Shown here: in pieces, positions 8,418 to 19,700 of the stretch
Numbering within the stretch: the first letter of the stretch is position 1
How the letters are laid out: the number at the start of each line of letters is the position of its first letter
Assembly (NCBI RefSeq): GCF_900112245.1
Contig: NZ_FOYX01000001.1
Coordinates: 1,103,856 to 1,167,855, forward strand
Length of the DNA stretch: 64,000 nucleotides
Origin: Maribacter stanieri
GTDB lineage: Bacteria; Bacteroidota; Bacteroidia; Flavobacteriales; Flavobacteriaceae
Reading direction: 5' to 3'
Notes under the pieces: generated by a model
Told to the model about the DNA's origin: nothing
Seen by the model: only the letters and a program-made list of their open reading frames with translations
The model's database searches: none
Translations under genes and position numbers: made by a program

Positions 8418-10121
8418 TTAATTGCCTGGCCACCTCATTCTATAAAATATGAATATTACTAAAATAGCTAATAAAACAGCGCTTAAAATGTACCAAGTAA
8501 AACTAGATTCTTTTTTAGATGGATTAATCTCAACAATTTCTAATTGTTGGTTGGTATTTAGATTGGTCAGTATTTGAGTATTACCACCTGTCCAGTTTAC
8601 AATAACCGAATCAACTACAGTAGTGGCTCCCAAACCAAAGTGAGCTATCACAGAATTTTGAGATAAGTGGCTAGATCCACCACCATCTATTTCTCTAATT
8701 ATTCTTTTCCCGTTCGCAACTACGGTTACTCTAGAACCAATACCATTTGCTTCTGATGCTTGCCCTATAAGTGCAACTTTTAACCAATTACCCTTTGTTA
8801 AATCATTTCTAAAAAGGCGTGTAATTGATGTTATTGGGTAATTTAAAATAGGTTTTTGATTTACAACCAATAAGTCCATATCTCCATCATTATCCACATC
8901 AAAAATTACCGATCCTCTACCTATTCCATAATCATTAATGGCTAGTTCCCTTCCTTTTTCGGTGTATGTGTTATCATTGTTCTCAAAATAGAAATTACCC
9001 ATAGGCGTGCAATTTGGATTCAGATCTCCGTTAGAAACAAATAGATCCAAATCTTCATCATGGTCAAAATCTGCAAAATTTGCGCCCCAACTAATGGCCA
9101 AATTATAGGTGCCCAATTCTTTTGCTTTGTCAATAAAAGGCTTGCCAATGCCTTGATTTTCCATTAGCATATTGAACTTAATGTTGGTAATGTAGTAATC
9201 CATCCAACCATCACCATTATAATCACCAACCGCCGCTCCCATGGCGTTAATTTTCAAGTCCATTTCAGTTTCCTTACTAACATCTATAAAATTGTCATCA
9301 GGATATTCATTTTGGTATAGAAAATTGGGTACTGCTTTATACCCAAAATCTTGGTTGACCAATAAATCTTGGTCATTATCATTATCATAATCGGTGAAAA
9401 CACCTCCAAAACCAAAGCCTTTATGACCTAAACCGTAATCCTTATATACGTTTTTAAATTTTTTACCTCCTTTATTTTCTAGTAAATAACTTTTAGCCGT
9501 TTGGTTGGCACTTACAATGGTAGCATCTTTAATAATACCGAGTTTACCGGTAAATTCTTGAAAATAATTACCTACAAACAAATCAGGATATCCATCTGAA
9601 TTAAAATCACCAAAACTTGGTCCCGTACTAAAGGAATTTAAATCTTCTAAGCCATATTGATTGGTGACATCTTTAAATGTTGCATCTCCATTATTTAAAA
9701 ACAGTAAATTTTTAGCTCTAGGTATAACACTTTTACCGTCTGTAGTAGTTATGGTGGTGATGAATAGATCTCTATATCCATCTTTATTAATATCGGCACT
9801 TACAACACCTTGGGTAACATAAGTATTGGTGATTTCTAAACCAGAACCATTGAAAGTATTTTTGAAAGTACCGTCGCCATTGTTGAGATATAGTCTATCC
9901 GATTTTATACCACTCGTTATATATAAATCTTCAAAGCCATCATTGTTGACATCAAAAACTGTAACGCCACCACCAAAAGTACCCTCGTAGACTTCATACT
10001 GGTGGTCTATGCCAGCATCTTCGGTGACATCAATAAATGTTTGTTGTGCATTACTGATCCATCCATAGAAAAAAAGGAGTATACCTAAGTTTTTTATAAA
10101 TATTGAGATGTTATTTTTCAT
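8418..10121 (-). CDS. FG-GAP/VCBS repeat protein with ASPIC/UnbV domain and C-terminal membrane anchor
   Basis: This 567-residue protein (CRTAC1-like) has a signal peptide (1-25, ending SNAQQ). Many FG-GAP/VCBS repeats follow, each with a calcium-loop-like DxNxDGxxDL motif, forming a beta-propeller over about 30-430. The ASPIC/UnbV domain is at about 440-530, around NGIGSRVTVVANGKRI and the HFGLG motif. A transmembrane helix (about 543-562, WYILSAVLLAILVIFIFY) with a short basic tail closes the protein, so it should be held in a membrane with the propeller outside the cytoplasm. It overlaps the haloperoxidase-like gene by 11 bp and is the last gene of the SusC/D operon. The binding target is unknown. 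Confidence 0.85.
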   Translation of the reverse strand: MKNNISIFIKNLGILLFFYGWISNAQQTFIDVTEDAGIDHQYEVYEGTFGGGVTVFDVNNDGFEDLYITSGIKSDRLYLNNGDGTFKNTFNGSGLEITNTYVTQGVVSADINKDGYRDLFITTITTTDGKSVIPRAKNLLFLNNGDATFKDVTNQYGLEDLNSFSTGPSFGDFNSDGYPDLFVGNYFQEFTGKLGIIKDATIVSANQTAKSYLLENKGGKKFKNVYKDYGLGHKGFGFGGVFTDYDNDNDQDLLVNQDFGYKAVPNFLYQNEYPDDNFIDVSKETEMDLKINAMGAAVGDYNGDGWMDYYITNIKFNMLMENQGIGKPFIDKAKELGTYNLAISWGANFADFDHDEDLDLFVSNGDLNPNCTPMGNFYFENNDNTYTEKGRELAINDYGIGRGSVIFDVDNDGDMDLLVVNQKPILNYPITSITRLFRNDLTKGNWLKVALIGQASEANGIGSRVTVVANGKRIIREIDGGGSSHLSQNSVIAHFGLGATTVVDSVIVNWTGGNTQILTNLNTNQQLEIVEINPSKKESSFTWYILSAVLLAILVIFIFYRMRWPGN

Positions 10122-11472
10122 TTTTGATCTTCCATTCTAAGGCGTAAACATTTTTTGCTATTTCTACTCCTTTTTCTAACCCTACATCGTTATCTAATTG
10201 TGTGTGAATTCCGCCGTAAAATCTTGAATCTGCGGTTTCTTGAGCAGCATCCCAAAAGGTGTTAAACGAGCGGATGACAAAATCTGTCTCTTTTAACTCG
10301 TCGCGCTTCCTGCCTTCATGTGCCCTATCTGTAAAAGTAAATTCTTTTCCAAAATTATGCTCTAACACTGTTGCCGCTGCCGCCGCTTGTATGGCATGTC
10401 CTGACGGAAAAGATGGAAAAGGAGGGTCTGGCCAAAATGATTCCCATTCTTCATCAATAAATCTTGGTATAAAGGTATTAGGACGTTCAGTAAAAAACTG
10501 ATATTTCCATTTCCAGCAATTAACAAATGCATCAGATACCGCCATACCTACTTGGGCATATGTTTTTGCGCTTTCAATCATAGAGATATCATGACCATCA
10601 ATAGCTAGCGTGGCAAAATAATAGGAGTGACCTGGTGGTGTAAAACTGACATCAGGATCATCGCCCCACCAAATAGCCGCTTCTTTTTCTAACTGGGTTA
10701 ACTCTTGATCTTTTAGATATACATTTTCGAATTGTTGGTAGTATGGAGATCCAGGGGTAGTATCATACGGAATCATCTTTGGGTCTTCAAGTTGTTTATT
10801 CTTTGAAGCAAAGGTTCTATTTTCTCCCCAGTGTGGATGCAATGGATAATGACTGAAAGATTGAGCAAATAATGGAGGTTTCCAAGCACCCGGTCTGTTC
10901 GGATGCACCATAGTTTTGTCAAAATTATTCAGATATCCTCTATGACCGCCATCGGTTTTAGACCATTCAAAAATAATTTGCGCAACAGATTTACCAAAAG
11001 CTACTGATCTTGAAACAGTTTCTTTATCTAAGGTTGAAGCAAGTTGATTGTAAATTACCTGCTCAAGAGAATCAATTTTTTTAATATTTTCTTCGGATGT
11101 TTGAACGTAGATATTCTTTAAAATTTCTGACTGACCAGCGTTTAATGACAAAACCCAATTGTATTCTTTTGAATCATCTGCCACAGGAAGTAATTCTAAA
11201 CCCTTTAATTGCCCACTCATTGATTTGTAATCAGGAAACCCTTGCACTATAGATTCGTACATTGTGAGACCGGTATATCCAAATGCTCTAGAGGCGAAAG
11301 TGGGGGAGTTTGATGGTGTATATCTTGTAATAAATAAGGTCATATTAGCCCATTCTATAGCAACTTCTTTATCGCTCATTTTTGGCTCCTCTTTTGTAGA
11401 ACACGCAGTAATGGTCAAAAATACTAGGGATAAAAGAGTAATTGTATAAATCAGTTTTTTGTAAATAGTCAT
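10111..11472 (-). CDS. Vanadium-dependent haloperoxidase / PAP2 superfamily lipoprotein
   Basis: The 453-residue protein has a lipoprotein signal with lipobox TACS (Cys24). The C-terminal half carries the full signature shared by vanadium haloperoxidases and class A acid phosphatases. K323 and R330 form KxxxxxxRP, PSGH is at 356-359, and SR at 416-417 is followed by H423 and D427 (SRxxxxxHxxxD). These are the residues that in known haloperoxidases hold vanadate, with the last His as the covalent ligand. Whether this enzyme binds vanadate and oxidises halide, or phosphate and hydrolyses a phosphoester, cannot be told from sequence alone. It sits between two FG-GAP genes in a SusC/D operon and should face the periplasm or cell surface. 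Confidence 0.82.
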   Translation of the reverse strand: MTIYKKLIYTITLLSLVFLTITACSTKEEPKMSDKEVAIEWANMTLFITRYTPSNSPTFASRAFGYTGLTMYESIVQGFPDYKSMSGQLKGLELLPVADDSKEYNWVLSLNAGQSEILKNIYVQTSEENIKKIDSLEQVIYNQLASTLDKETVSRSVAFGKSVAQIIFEWSKTDGGHRGYLNNFDKTMVHPNRPGAWKPPLFAQSFSHYPLHPHWGENRTFASKNKQLEDPKMIPYDTTPGSPYYQQFENVYLKDQELTQLEKEAAIWWGDDPDVSFTPPGHSYYFATLAIDGHDISMIESAKTYAQVGMAVSDAFVNCWKWKYQFFTERPNTFIPRFIDEEWESFWPDPPFPSFPSGHAIQAAAAATVLEHNFGKEFTFTDRAHEGRKRDELKETDFVIRSFNTFWDAAQETADSRFYGGIHTQLDNDVGLEKGVEIAKNVYALEWKIKNEK

Positions 11473-11486
11473 GGTTTAATTAAATA

Positions 11487-14400
11487 CTATTTTAAAAGTT
11501 TATAGGTTTCGGTAGCTGTGCCGTAACTAGTTAGAATAAGTTGGTTATCTATAAGCAGCGCATGAGTGTTACTTCCTTTAATTGATAGCCCAGATTTGGT
11601 TTGGGTTAAATAGTTGAAAGTATTATTGTCAACACCTAAAAGCACTGTACCATAGTTGGCATCAAATTTCCCTATTCTAAGTTTGTAATTATCATTGTTG
11701 CCCAGAAGAAGTAAATCAATAATACCATCATTATTAAAATCTGAGCTTATGATTTCTGAAATAGGGGAGTATTGAGCTTCAATTGGCAGTGAAATGTTTT
11801 GATATATGTCGCTATTAGTGCTCATTAAAACTGTAGTTTTTTGATGTTTAATCGTTAATTTATTCCCCTTCTGTAATTCACTTGACTTGAAAATATCGTT
11901 TACAGTTGCATTAGCATATTTTTCATAGCTATTGAATTGTTGTCTTTTGCCTGAAAGTTGACCCAATAGTTCATCTCTAGTTACATATGGGTAGCTGACA
12001 CTATCCATGTAGAAATTTAAAATAGGATCTACCGAACCATTATTATCAAAATCAGTATAGTATAATTCAGCGGGTGTATCATTACTCACTTTAAATTGAG
12101 TATTGGTTCCAATATTACCCGCAATAATATCTGGTTTGCCGTCTTTATTGAGGTCGGTTATATGGAGACTCGTCCATAAACCAGATAAAGATTTATCAAA
12201 AAACCGATCTGTTTCATTAACTAATTTGCCATTTTTATTGAGATAGATAGAAATTGGCATCCATTCACCAACTACAATTAAATCCTCTTTTTTGTCACCA
12301 TTCATATCTTCCCATACAGCATCTGTGACCATACCCAAATTGTTCAGTTCTGGCTGAATATTATCTGTCTTGTCCGTGAAATTTCCTTTCCCATCATTTA
12401 TTAATATATAACTTTTAGATGATTCTGGAAATCGTCCTGGAGTTACATATCCACCAACGAAAATATCTAAAAATGCATCGTCGTTTACATCAGAAAAAGC
12501 AACTGAACCAGAATTTGTTAGCATGCTTGGTAGGGCAGATTCAGATTTTTTAAAATTTCCTTTCCCGTCTCCTAAATATAGTCGGTCTTGTAAAAGTGGG
12601 TCGTTTTTAGTAAAATTATGATAACCAGCACTAGCAATATATAGATCTAAGTTACCATCATTATTTACATCAGAAAGTGCGATATCTGAATCGAACTGTT
12701 CTTTGTCTACATCAAAACTAGTATTTATCTTTTGAGTAAATTTCTTATTCTTAGTTTGTATGAATATGGATGTTGGTTGCCCAATGCCACCACCAATTAC
12801 AAAATCTTCTAATCCGTCATTATTAATATCACCCTTAGCCATTGGCGGACCATCATGCGAGAATTGTTTCAATAAAAGCGACTGCCTTTTAAAGTCATTT
12901 ACTGATGATGATTGGTGCTGATATGTAATAACATTCGCGATCTTTGAAAATAAGACTTCTTTTTTATCTTTTACTAAATTTGATTTTTTTGCGTTGCTTT
13001 CTTCAAGTACTAATAATTGGTTTGTTGAAACTTGTGAAAGAGTTTCTGTTTTACCAGAATTCCAACTAATTATTAGAGAGTCTATTGTAGTGTTATCAGC
13101 CAATCCAAAATGTAATATTGGTGAAACAGTTGAAAGGTAACCTTGGGTTGGCATTTGTTCAACTACTTGTGTTTTTCCATTATTGAAAACACTTACTTTA
13201 GAACCTATGCCATTTGTATTTTTATCGGAGCCGTAAAGTTTTACGTTCAAATAATTGTTCCCTTCTTTGGCTGTATCATTTCGGTATATAAATGCGGGTT
13301 TGTTAATGTTGTTTATTACTAAATCTAAATCACCATCATTATCTAAATCAACATAGATTGCGCCATTACTATTAGCTGGTTGATCCATACCTGCAACTTT
13401 AGTATTGTCCGTGAAATTTATACCATCTTTATTACTGTAGTAGAAATTGGTAAGGTTAGAGGACGGCATTTCTTTTATCAACTCTAAAACATCTTGTCTT
13501 TGTAGTCTTCCTTTAGATTTTACATAACTATCCATGTAGTTGATGAAATCTAAATTGGTATAGTCTCTAAAATATCCGTTAGAAATAAACAAATCTTTAA
13601 ATCCGTCATTATCAAAATCTGCAAATAGGGGAGCCCAGCTCCAGTCTGTATTCGAGATACCAGATAGCTGTCCAATTTCACTAAAGGTGTTATCACCATT
13701 GTTTAATTGCAACATGTTACGCATGTACTGATGGTGAAATCCGCTTCTAATATTCAAATCGAATTTTTCATAATTATCTGGTGATAATAAAAGTTTTTGG
13801 CGTTTGTTGTCTTTGGGTAACATGTCTAAAGTGAATATGTCTTGTAAACCGTCATTATTAATATCCGCCACATTATTTCCCATAGAAAAATGACTTGTGT
13901 GACCCATTTGTGACCCTAATTGGTCTGTAAATGTTCCGTTTTGATTATTGATATATAAATAATCTGGTACAGTGTAATCATTGGAAATGTAAAAATCTTG
14001 CCATCCGTCATTATTAATATCACTTATGGCGATACCTAATCCGTAGGTTAGGGCAGAACCGCTAATGCCTGCTTTTTCGGTGATGTCATAAAACTTATTA
14101 GCTCTTTGTTCAAACAGTCGTGTACCTTGATGTGGGTCGTCTTTTTTTAAAAATTCTTTTGTGCTAACTTCATTTAAAACTGGTAAAGATTTTGGATTAT
14201 GATTTAGTAACAGCATATCTAAGTCGCCGTCTTTATCATAATCAAAGAAATAACCTTGATTGCTGAATGCTGCACTTGCTAAACCATATTCTTCAGCTTG
14301 TTCTTTGAAAATAGGAATGTTATTGGCATCGTTTCCCTGATTAATAAATAGTTGATTTTTACGTTTAGCATCAGGTAATGCTCCTGAATAACATAAGTAG

Positions 14401-14828
14401 AGATCTAATTTTCCGTCACCATTTACATCTGCAGAAGTAATCCCTGTTTTCCAGGGTCCAGGTCTGCCTTCGACTTTAGAAATTGTGGTAACATCTATAA
14501 AAGATAAATCACCTTTATTCAAATAGAACTTATTTTTACCCATGTTAGAGGTGAAGTATAAATCTTCTAATCCGTCGTTATTAAAGTCTCCGGTAGCTAC
14601 CCCACCGCCATTATATAGATACTCATATACCAATACATTAGCATTAAGTCCTTCTTTTAATGTGTTCTGGAATGTAATATTTGTTTCACTTTCAGGTAAA
14701 AGTGTAAATAATGATGGTTTTTCAACGGTATTAATAGTAGGTGTTACTTGATCTTCGATAGCCTTCTCTTTGCAACTTTGAAGAAGTATACATACTATAA
14801 ATAGATAGAGAGTTAGATTTTTTGTCAT
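11487..14828 (-). CDS. Large FG-GAP/VCBS repeat lipoprotein with ASPIC/UnbV domain
   Basis: The 1113-residue lipoprotein (lipobox LQSC, Cys19) starts with VCBS/FG-GAP repeats (GGGVATGDFNNDGLEDLYF and about six more to residue 515). The ASPIC/UnbV domain is at about 530-620 (GIGSKVSVFNNGK, then LHFGL). A second set of FG-GAP repeats (about 665-900, such as DGPPMAKGDINNDGLEDFV) is followed by a C-terminal region with one more repeat (SDFNNDGIIDLLLLGNND). Two propellers joined by an ASPIC domain suggest a surface-exposed binding protein for a glycan or other large ligand, but no function is proven. It follows susD after a strong intercistronic hairpin. Confidence 0.85.
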   Translation of the reverse strand: MTKNLTLYLFIVCILLQSCKEKAIEDQVTPTINTVEKPSLFTLLPESETNITFQNTLKEGLNANVLVYEYLYNGGGVATGDFNNDGLEDLYFTSNMGKNKFYLNKGDLSFIDVTTISKVEGRPGPWKTGITSADVNGDGKLDLYLCYSGALPDAKRKNQLFINQGNDANNIPIFKEQAEEYGLASAAFSNQGYFFDYDKDGDLDMLLLNHNPKSLPVLNEVSTKEFLKKDDPHQGTRLFEQRANKFYDITEKAGISGSALTYGLGIAISDINNDGWQDFYISNDYTVPDYLYINNQNGTFTDQLGSQMGHTSHFSMGNNVADINNDGLQDIFTLDMLPKDNKRQKLLLSPDNYEKFDLNIRSGFHHQYMRNMLQLNNGDNTFSEIGQLSGISNTDWSWAPLFADFDNDGFKDLFISNGYFRDYTNLDFINYMDSYVKSKGRLQRQDVLELIKEMPSSNLTNFYYSNKDGINFTDNTKVAGMDQPANSNGAIYVDLDNDGDLDLVINNINKPAFIYRNDTAKEGNNYLNVKLYGSDKNTNGIGSKVSVFNNGKTQVVEQMPTQGYLSTVSPILHFGLADNTTIDSLIISWNSGKTETLSQVSTNQLLVLEESNAKKSNLVKDKKEVLFSKIANVITYQHQSSSVNDFKRQSLLLKQFSHDGPPMAKGDINNDGLEDFVIGGGIGQPTSIFIQTKNKKFTQKINTSFDVDKEQFDSDIALSDVNNDGNLDLYIASAGYHNFTKNDPLLQDRLYLGDGKGNFKKSESALPSMLTNSGSVAFSDVNDDAFLDIFVGGYVTPGRFPESSKSYILINDGKGNFTDKTDNIQPELNNLGMVTDAVWEDMNGDKKEDLIVVGEWMPISIYLNKNGKLVNETDRFFDKSLSGLWTSLHITDLNKDGKPDIIAGNIGTNTQFKVSNDTPAELYYTDFDNNGSVDPILNFYMDSVSYPYVTRDELLGQLSGKRQQFNSYEKYANATVNDIFKSSELQKGNKLTIKHQKTTVLMSTNSDIYQNISLPIEAQYSPISEIISSDFNNDGIIDLLLLGNNDNYKLRIGKFDANYGTVLLGVDNNTFNYLTQTKSGLSIKGSNTHALLIDNQLILTSYGTATETYKLLK

Positions 14829-14841
14829 TTCCTTAAAAGTA

Positions 14842-14872
14842 AAAGATCTATCCTAAAAAGGGATAGATCTTT
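14842..14872 (-). other. Intercistronic 12-bp hairpin between susD and FG-GAP gene
   Basis: A perfect 12-bp stem (14842-14853 with 14861-14872) has a 7-base loop. On the minus strand it is followed by a T-rich but broken run (TTTTACTTTT), so it is a weak terminator at best. It may cut down transcription into the downstream genes or protect the 3' end of the susCD message, so that the abundant transporter is made in excess. Confidence 0.6.
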
Positions 14873-14895
14873 AAATTAACTCAATTTAAACTAAA

Positions 14896-16773
14896 CTAAT
14901 AACCTGGATTCTGAATCAATAGGTTATTTCTGTTGATTTCATCTCTGCTAATAGGCATGAAATACATTTTGTCATCCCAAGTTCTTGTTTCATTATCATT
15001 GTTATCAACAACGGTATATGTATAATCATATACTGTTGGATCATATTGATAAGGTGTTCTTGGTGTAGCACCTGCTTTAAGCGTTGCAGTTACTTTCATC
15101 ACCTTAATACCTCTGCCAAGTGTTTGGTCTGCGATCATCCATCTTCTGGCATCATGGAACCTGTGTTCTTCATAAGCTAATTCAACCCTTCTTTCATTGA
15201 TGTAAGCATCTAAAAGTTCTGAACCAGATGCAGTAATTGCTGGCATGCCTGCTCTAAAACGAATTTTGTTCAACCAATTTCTAGCTTCACCTTCATCCCC
15301 TAGGGCAATAGATGCTTCAACATAATTTAAGATTATCTCAGTATATCTAATAAATGGCCAAGGCACCACTTGAGCGCTAGATTGATTGTCAACCAAAGAT
15401 GGATCTGGATCAATAAATTTACGCACGTAATAACCTGTTCTACTACCGTTCCAGTTTTCAATTGGTGAATCGCGCATGTCAACCCCCGCAATTATACCAC
15501 CGCTACCATCTGAGTACGTACCTGTTTGAATTTCATCATAAGGATCTATTGCAGCTACATCATCTGGTCTTGGTTTCCAAGCAGCTCCATCATAAAGAAC
15601 TGTTGCGGCCAATCTTGGATCTCTGTTTTCATAAGGAGCCGAAGCCTGCTCAGGATTGCTCCAATCGAAATCGGTTCCATCCATCATTTGGTAATCGTCT
15701 ACCAATTGTTGAATAGGTGTATTACCCGCCCAGTTATGATACCCGTTAGGACCGTTATTTATTCCTTGGTGAATACCACCTAAAGGCCAGTTACTTTCAG
15801 CAGTAAATAAAGGAGAATGTGTTCTTTCAAACAATAGTTCTGATCTTGCGGCAGCATCGCCAACAGCACTACCACCTCCCATAGCAATGGAGATATAGGT
15901 TTGTTTAGCTTCTTCAGCAGTTGCTGGTGCTGTTAAATCTAATTTGTAACCAGTTGTTGCATCTAATACTGCCTTGGCTGCAGTTTTAGCTAAAGTCCAT
16001 CTGGCATCTCTATCTCCAGAAGTATAAGCAACTAGTTCTAGATTTGAATAGCCACCTAAAACAGATGATTTTGCGCTAGCTGTTGGGCCATCTCGTAAAT
16101 CACTTGCTGCATAGGTAAGTACTCTAGATTTTAAGCCCATAGCGCTTAACATTGATGCTCTACCAGGTGTAACATCTTTACCATCTAATAATGAAATTGC
16201 TTTGTCTAAATCATCGGTTACGAATGTTACGTTATCGGCGTAAGTATCTCTAGCTATTGTATAATCATCATCTAGCCCGTAAGGAGCATCTATTAATGGT
16301 GCGCCGCCATAATAACGCATTAGTTGATGATAGTAATAAGCTCTTAAAAAATAAGATTCACCTAATAATCTATCCTTTAAGGTTTGGTCATCAAAAGCAG
16401 CGTTAGGCAATTCTTGTATGGCGATATTCGCTTTACGAATAGCTAAATACAATTCATTCCATTGCGGAATTATATTTACATTCCCCGTACCTGACGGTGA
16501 AAGTGAACCTTCTGTGATTACATTTACTCCTCTACCAGAGTGGGTAAACATTGCTTCGTCTGTTAATGAAGATAAACCTTCTTCCTCAAACCCTCCATAG
16601 CCTAGAGATGAGTAAACATTAAATACAAAAGCTTCTGATAATGATCCATCTGCCCAAGTAGCATCAGCTGAAATTGCATCTAACGGGGAAGTTTCTAAAA
16701 AATCTTCATTACACGAAATAGGAACTAACGCGAGCGTTAGTATGCCTAAGAGTACTAATTTTCTTTTTTTCAT
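14896..16773 (-). CDS. SusD/RagB family nutrient-binding outer-membrane lipoprotein
   Basis: The 625-residue surface lipoprotein caps the SusC channel next to it. It has lipobox PISC (Cys21) and an N-terminal SusD-like region with TPR helices (LLGESYFLRAYYYHQLMRYY, about 137-156). The C-terminal SusD/RagB domain contains NYVEASIALGDEGEARNWLN, INERRVELAYEEHRFHDARR, and the usual terminal pattern MYFMPISRDEINRN. Its start is 9 bp from the SusC stop codon. Nothing in the sequence fixes the substrate; the operon has no glycoside hydrolase, polysaccharide lyase or sulfatase, so a typical polysaccharide utilisation locus is not evident. Confidence 0.93.
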   Translation of the reverse strand: MKKRKLVLLGILTLALVPISCNEDFLETSPLDAISADATWADGSLSEAFVFNVYSSLGYGGFEEEGLSSLTDEAMFTHSGRGVNVITEGSLSPSGTGNVNIIPQWNELYLAIRKANIAIQELPNAAFDDQTLKDRLLGESYFLRAYYYHQLMRYYGGAPLIDAPYGLDDDYTIARDTYADNVTFVTDDLDKAISLLDGKDVTPGRASMLSAMGLKSRVLTYAASDLRDGPTASAKSSVLGGYSNLELVAYTSGDRDARWTLAKTAAKAVLDATTGYKLDLTAPATAEEAKQTYISIAMGGGSAVGDAAARSELLFERTHSPLFTAESNWPLGGIHQGINNGPNGYHNWAGNTPIQQLVDDYQMMDGTDFDWSNPEQASAPYENRDPRLAATVLYDGAAWKPRPDDVAAIDPYDEIQTGTYSDGSGGIIAGVDMRDSPIENWNGSRTGYYVRKFIDPDPSLVDNQSSAQVVPWPFIRYTEIILNYVEASIALGDEGEARNWLNKIRFRAGMPAITASGSELLDAYINERRVELAYEEHRFHDARRWMIADQTLGRGIKVMKVTATLKAGATPRTPYQYDPTVYDYTYTVVDNNDNETRTWDDKMYFMPISRDEINRNNLLIQNPGY

Positions 16774-16782
16774 GATTTTTTT

Positions 16783-19700
16783 TTAAAATGTTAAACTAAA
16801 ACCTGTGTTAATAATTGACTGTTGTGGATAGAACTGACCACTATTACTAGTCGACTCAGGGTCATAGATATCTTGAGCTGCCCATGTAGCCAAGTTAAGC
16901 CCGCTCATATATATCTTGAATTTGGAAAGGCCAAATTGGTCTATTAATTCTGATGGGAAATTATATGCCAATTGTACGTTTTTAAGTCTTAAATAATCCT
17001 TACTAAATAGATTGTAGGTATTGTTCCCATAATCACCGCCTGTGTAATATGTATCTCCACGACTTGCTAGTCTTGGATGAACACTACTTGGGTTTTCTGG
17101 ACTCCATCTATTATCATAACTATACTTTAGAAAATTACCGATATCACCCGATTCTGTTTGTATAAACAATTTAGCACCAGTGGCACCTTGCAACAAAACG
17201 GAAAGGTCAAAATTCTTGTAAGAAGCATTGAACGTAACACCAAAATTAAAGTTAGGATTAATGCTATTCTTTAATCTTACTTGATCTAAATCATTGATAG
17301 CGCCATCACCGTTGATATCTTTAAATTTCATATCACCAGGCTCTAATTGTGGCTTAACTGCGCTGTAGTCCAAAGTATTTGCATTAACTGCCGCTTCATC
17401 AATGAATACACCATCTGATTCATATACCAAGTATGATCCAATTGGTTTTCCTTCTTGTAATTGATAGTCTGGAGCTCCAGGAATTTCATCTAAAAATACT
17501 ACACTGTTTTGAGCATAACCTCCGTTTACACCAACATCCCATTTGAAACCATCTACACTTCCACCGAAATAATTTAAAGCAAATTCAAAACCTTCGTTAT
17601 TAACTTTACCTGCATTTACAGGAGGCAATAAGTCGGAAATACCGGAAGAACCTGGTGTAGATCCTGTTTTTTGAATAAGAATTTGATCACGCTTGTTTAA
17701 AAAGTATTCTAATGTGAAACTTAGTTTACCATCTAGCACTATACCATCCAAACCAATGTTATAATTTTTAGCGCGCTCCCATGTGAAACTTGGGTTAGCT
17801 AAAAGGTTTTCAAATAAAGTCGTTTGAACTTGTCCGTTTATTGGATACTGCCCAAACTCATAAATTGACTGATATGCATATTCTTGTAATTCATCATCCG
17901 TAATTTCTCCATCACCATTAGTGTCAAATGAAACTTGATCATTACCCATTTCTCCGTAAGATGCTCTTAGTTTTAAATAACTAATGGAATCAACATTGAA
18001 CCAATCTTCGTTATTTATGTTCCAACCAACTAATAAACCTGGGAAGAATCCGAAACGGTCATTACCTGGAAAAATATAAGAACCATCATATCTCCATATA
18101 AACTCAGCTAAATACTTTTCTTTAAAATTATACTGAGCACGCCCATAATAACCTAAACGAGTTCTATTATATCCAAATCCATCCGTTTCTTGTGCAATTT
18201 CGCCACCAACGCCTAGTTGATCTACAGCTGTAGATAGATAGTTTCTTCTAAATGCTGAGAAAAATTCACCTTGAAAATTTTCACGGGTTATACCAGCTAA
18301 AAGACCAATGTTGTGGTCCTCACCAAAAGTTTTGTCATAGGTTAATATACCAGTAAGGTTAGTGTTCAGTATATTATTAGATGATTGTAATAATCTTGCG
18401 TCAGTAAAATTAGAACGAATAGATCCACTTAGTTCAGGAACACCTGTAGCGATATAATTCGCACGGTCTAAAGAATATAGTGTCCAAGGTGTTTGCCATA
18501 ATTTTCTACGTAACTGGCTTTGATCCACACCTGCGGTTAAGTTTAGCTTAAGACCTTCAACCCATGGGTTTGTAATATCAACAGATCCTGTGAATTGTAG
18601 GTAATCTGTTGGTTGCTTGTCATAACCAGTAGCATTGGTTGTTACCACAACTGGTTGTTGTCCATTTTCAATATCTGGACCAGGTAATCCGTTTGGCCAT
18701 ATTGCAGGTTCGTTAGGTCTACCTCTCATTAACATTCTAAAAATAGCACCTGCGCCTTCAGTAGGGAAAGTTCTATCTTCCTTTCTATAAGCCATGCTTA
18801 ATTTGGTAGAAATGTAATCGTTAATTCTTGCATCGGTATTCAATCTAAAATTGTATTGCTGATACCTGTTCGCTGAATTCTTGTATATAGCGCCTTGGTC
18901 TGAATACCCTAAGGAAGCATAGTATTTTAAATCTTCATTACCACCACTTATAGATAGATTGTGTCTTTGTTGTTCTGCCCAATCTTTAAAAGTTGCACCG
19001 AACCAATCCGTATCAGGATATAACCATGGATCCGCACTAGTTCTGTAATTATTAATTGTCTCTGGACTAAAAGCTGCATTTACAGTTTCTGCAGGACTGC
19101 TGCCAGGTATTGTATAGCTACCAGAAGTTTGAAATGCAGTGTTTGCTGTACCCCATTGCGATGCTGGTATGTTACTATTGTAAATTGCTAGTTCGTTCAT
19201 TATGGTTTGGTACTCTACGGCACTTGCCATTTCTGGAGTTCTTGTCGGTCTTGTAAGTCCGAAATCGGCTTTATAGTTTATTTGCATTTTGCCAACTTTA
19301 CCAGTTTTAGTGGTAACGATAATTGCACCGTTAGCTGCTCTAGCACCATAAATTGCGGCTGAAGCATCTTTAAGTACAGAAATATTGGCAATGTCATCTG
19401 CATTTATACGCCCAATACCACCATCTCTATCAGGGATACCATCTATTACTACTAATGGTTGGTTGTTTCCCAATGTATTTGTACCACGAATACTTATGGT
19501 TGATTCGTCGTTACCAGGCTCACCACTGGTTTGTACAATTACTACCCCTGGTAGTCTACCCGCAAGTGAGTTAGATACGCTTATTGCAGGAGAACTTTCA
19601 AGTACGGGACCTTGTACTGCTGTTACCGCACCCGTTACAGTTGCTTTTTTCTGAGTACCATAACCAACAACAACGACTTCGTCAAGGTTGGCAACATCTT

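Noticed and set aside
15462-15783. Plus-strand open frames inside susD
   Set aside because: They overlap each other in two frames and lie entirely within the susD gene on the other strand.
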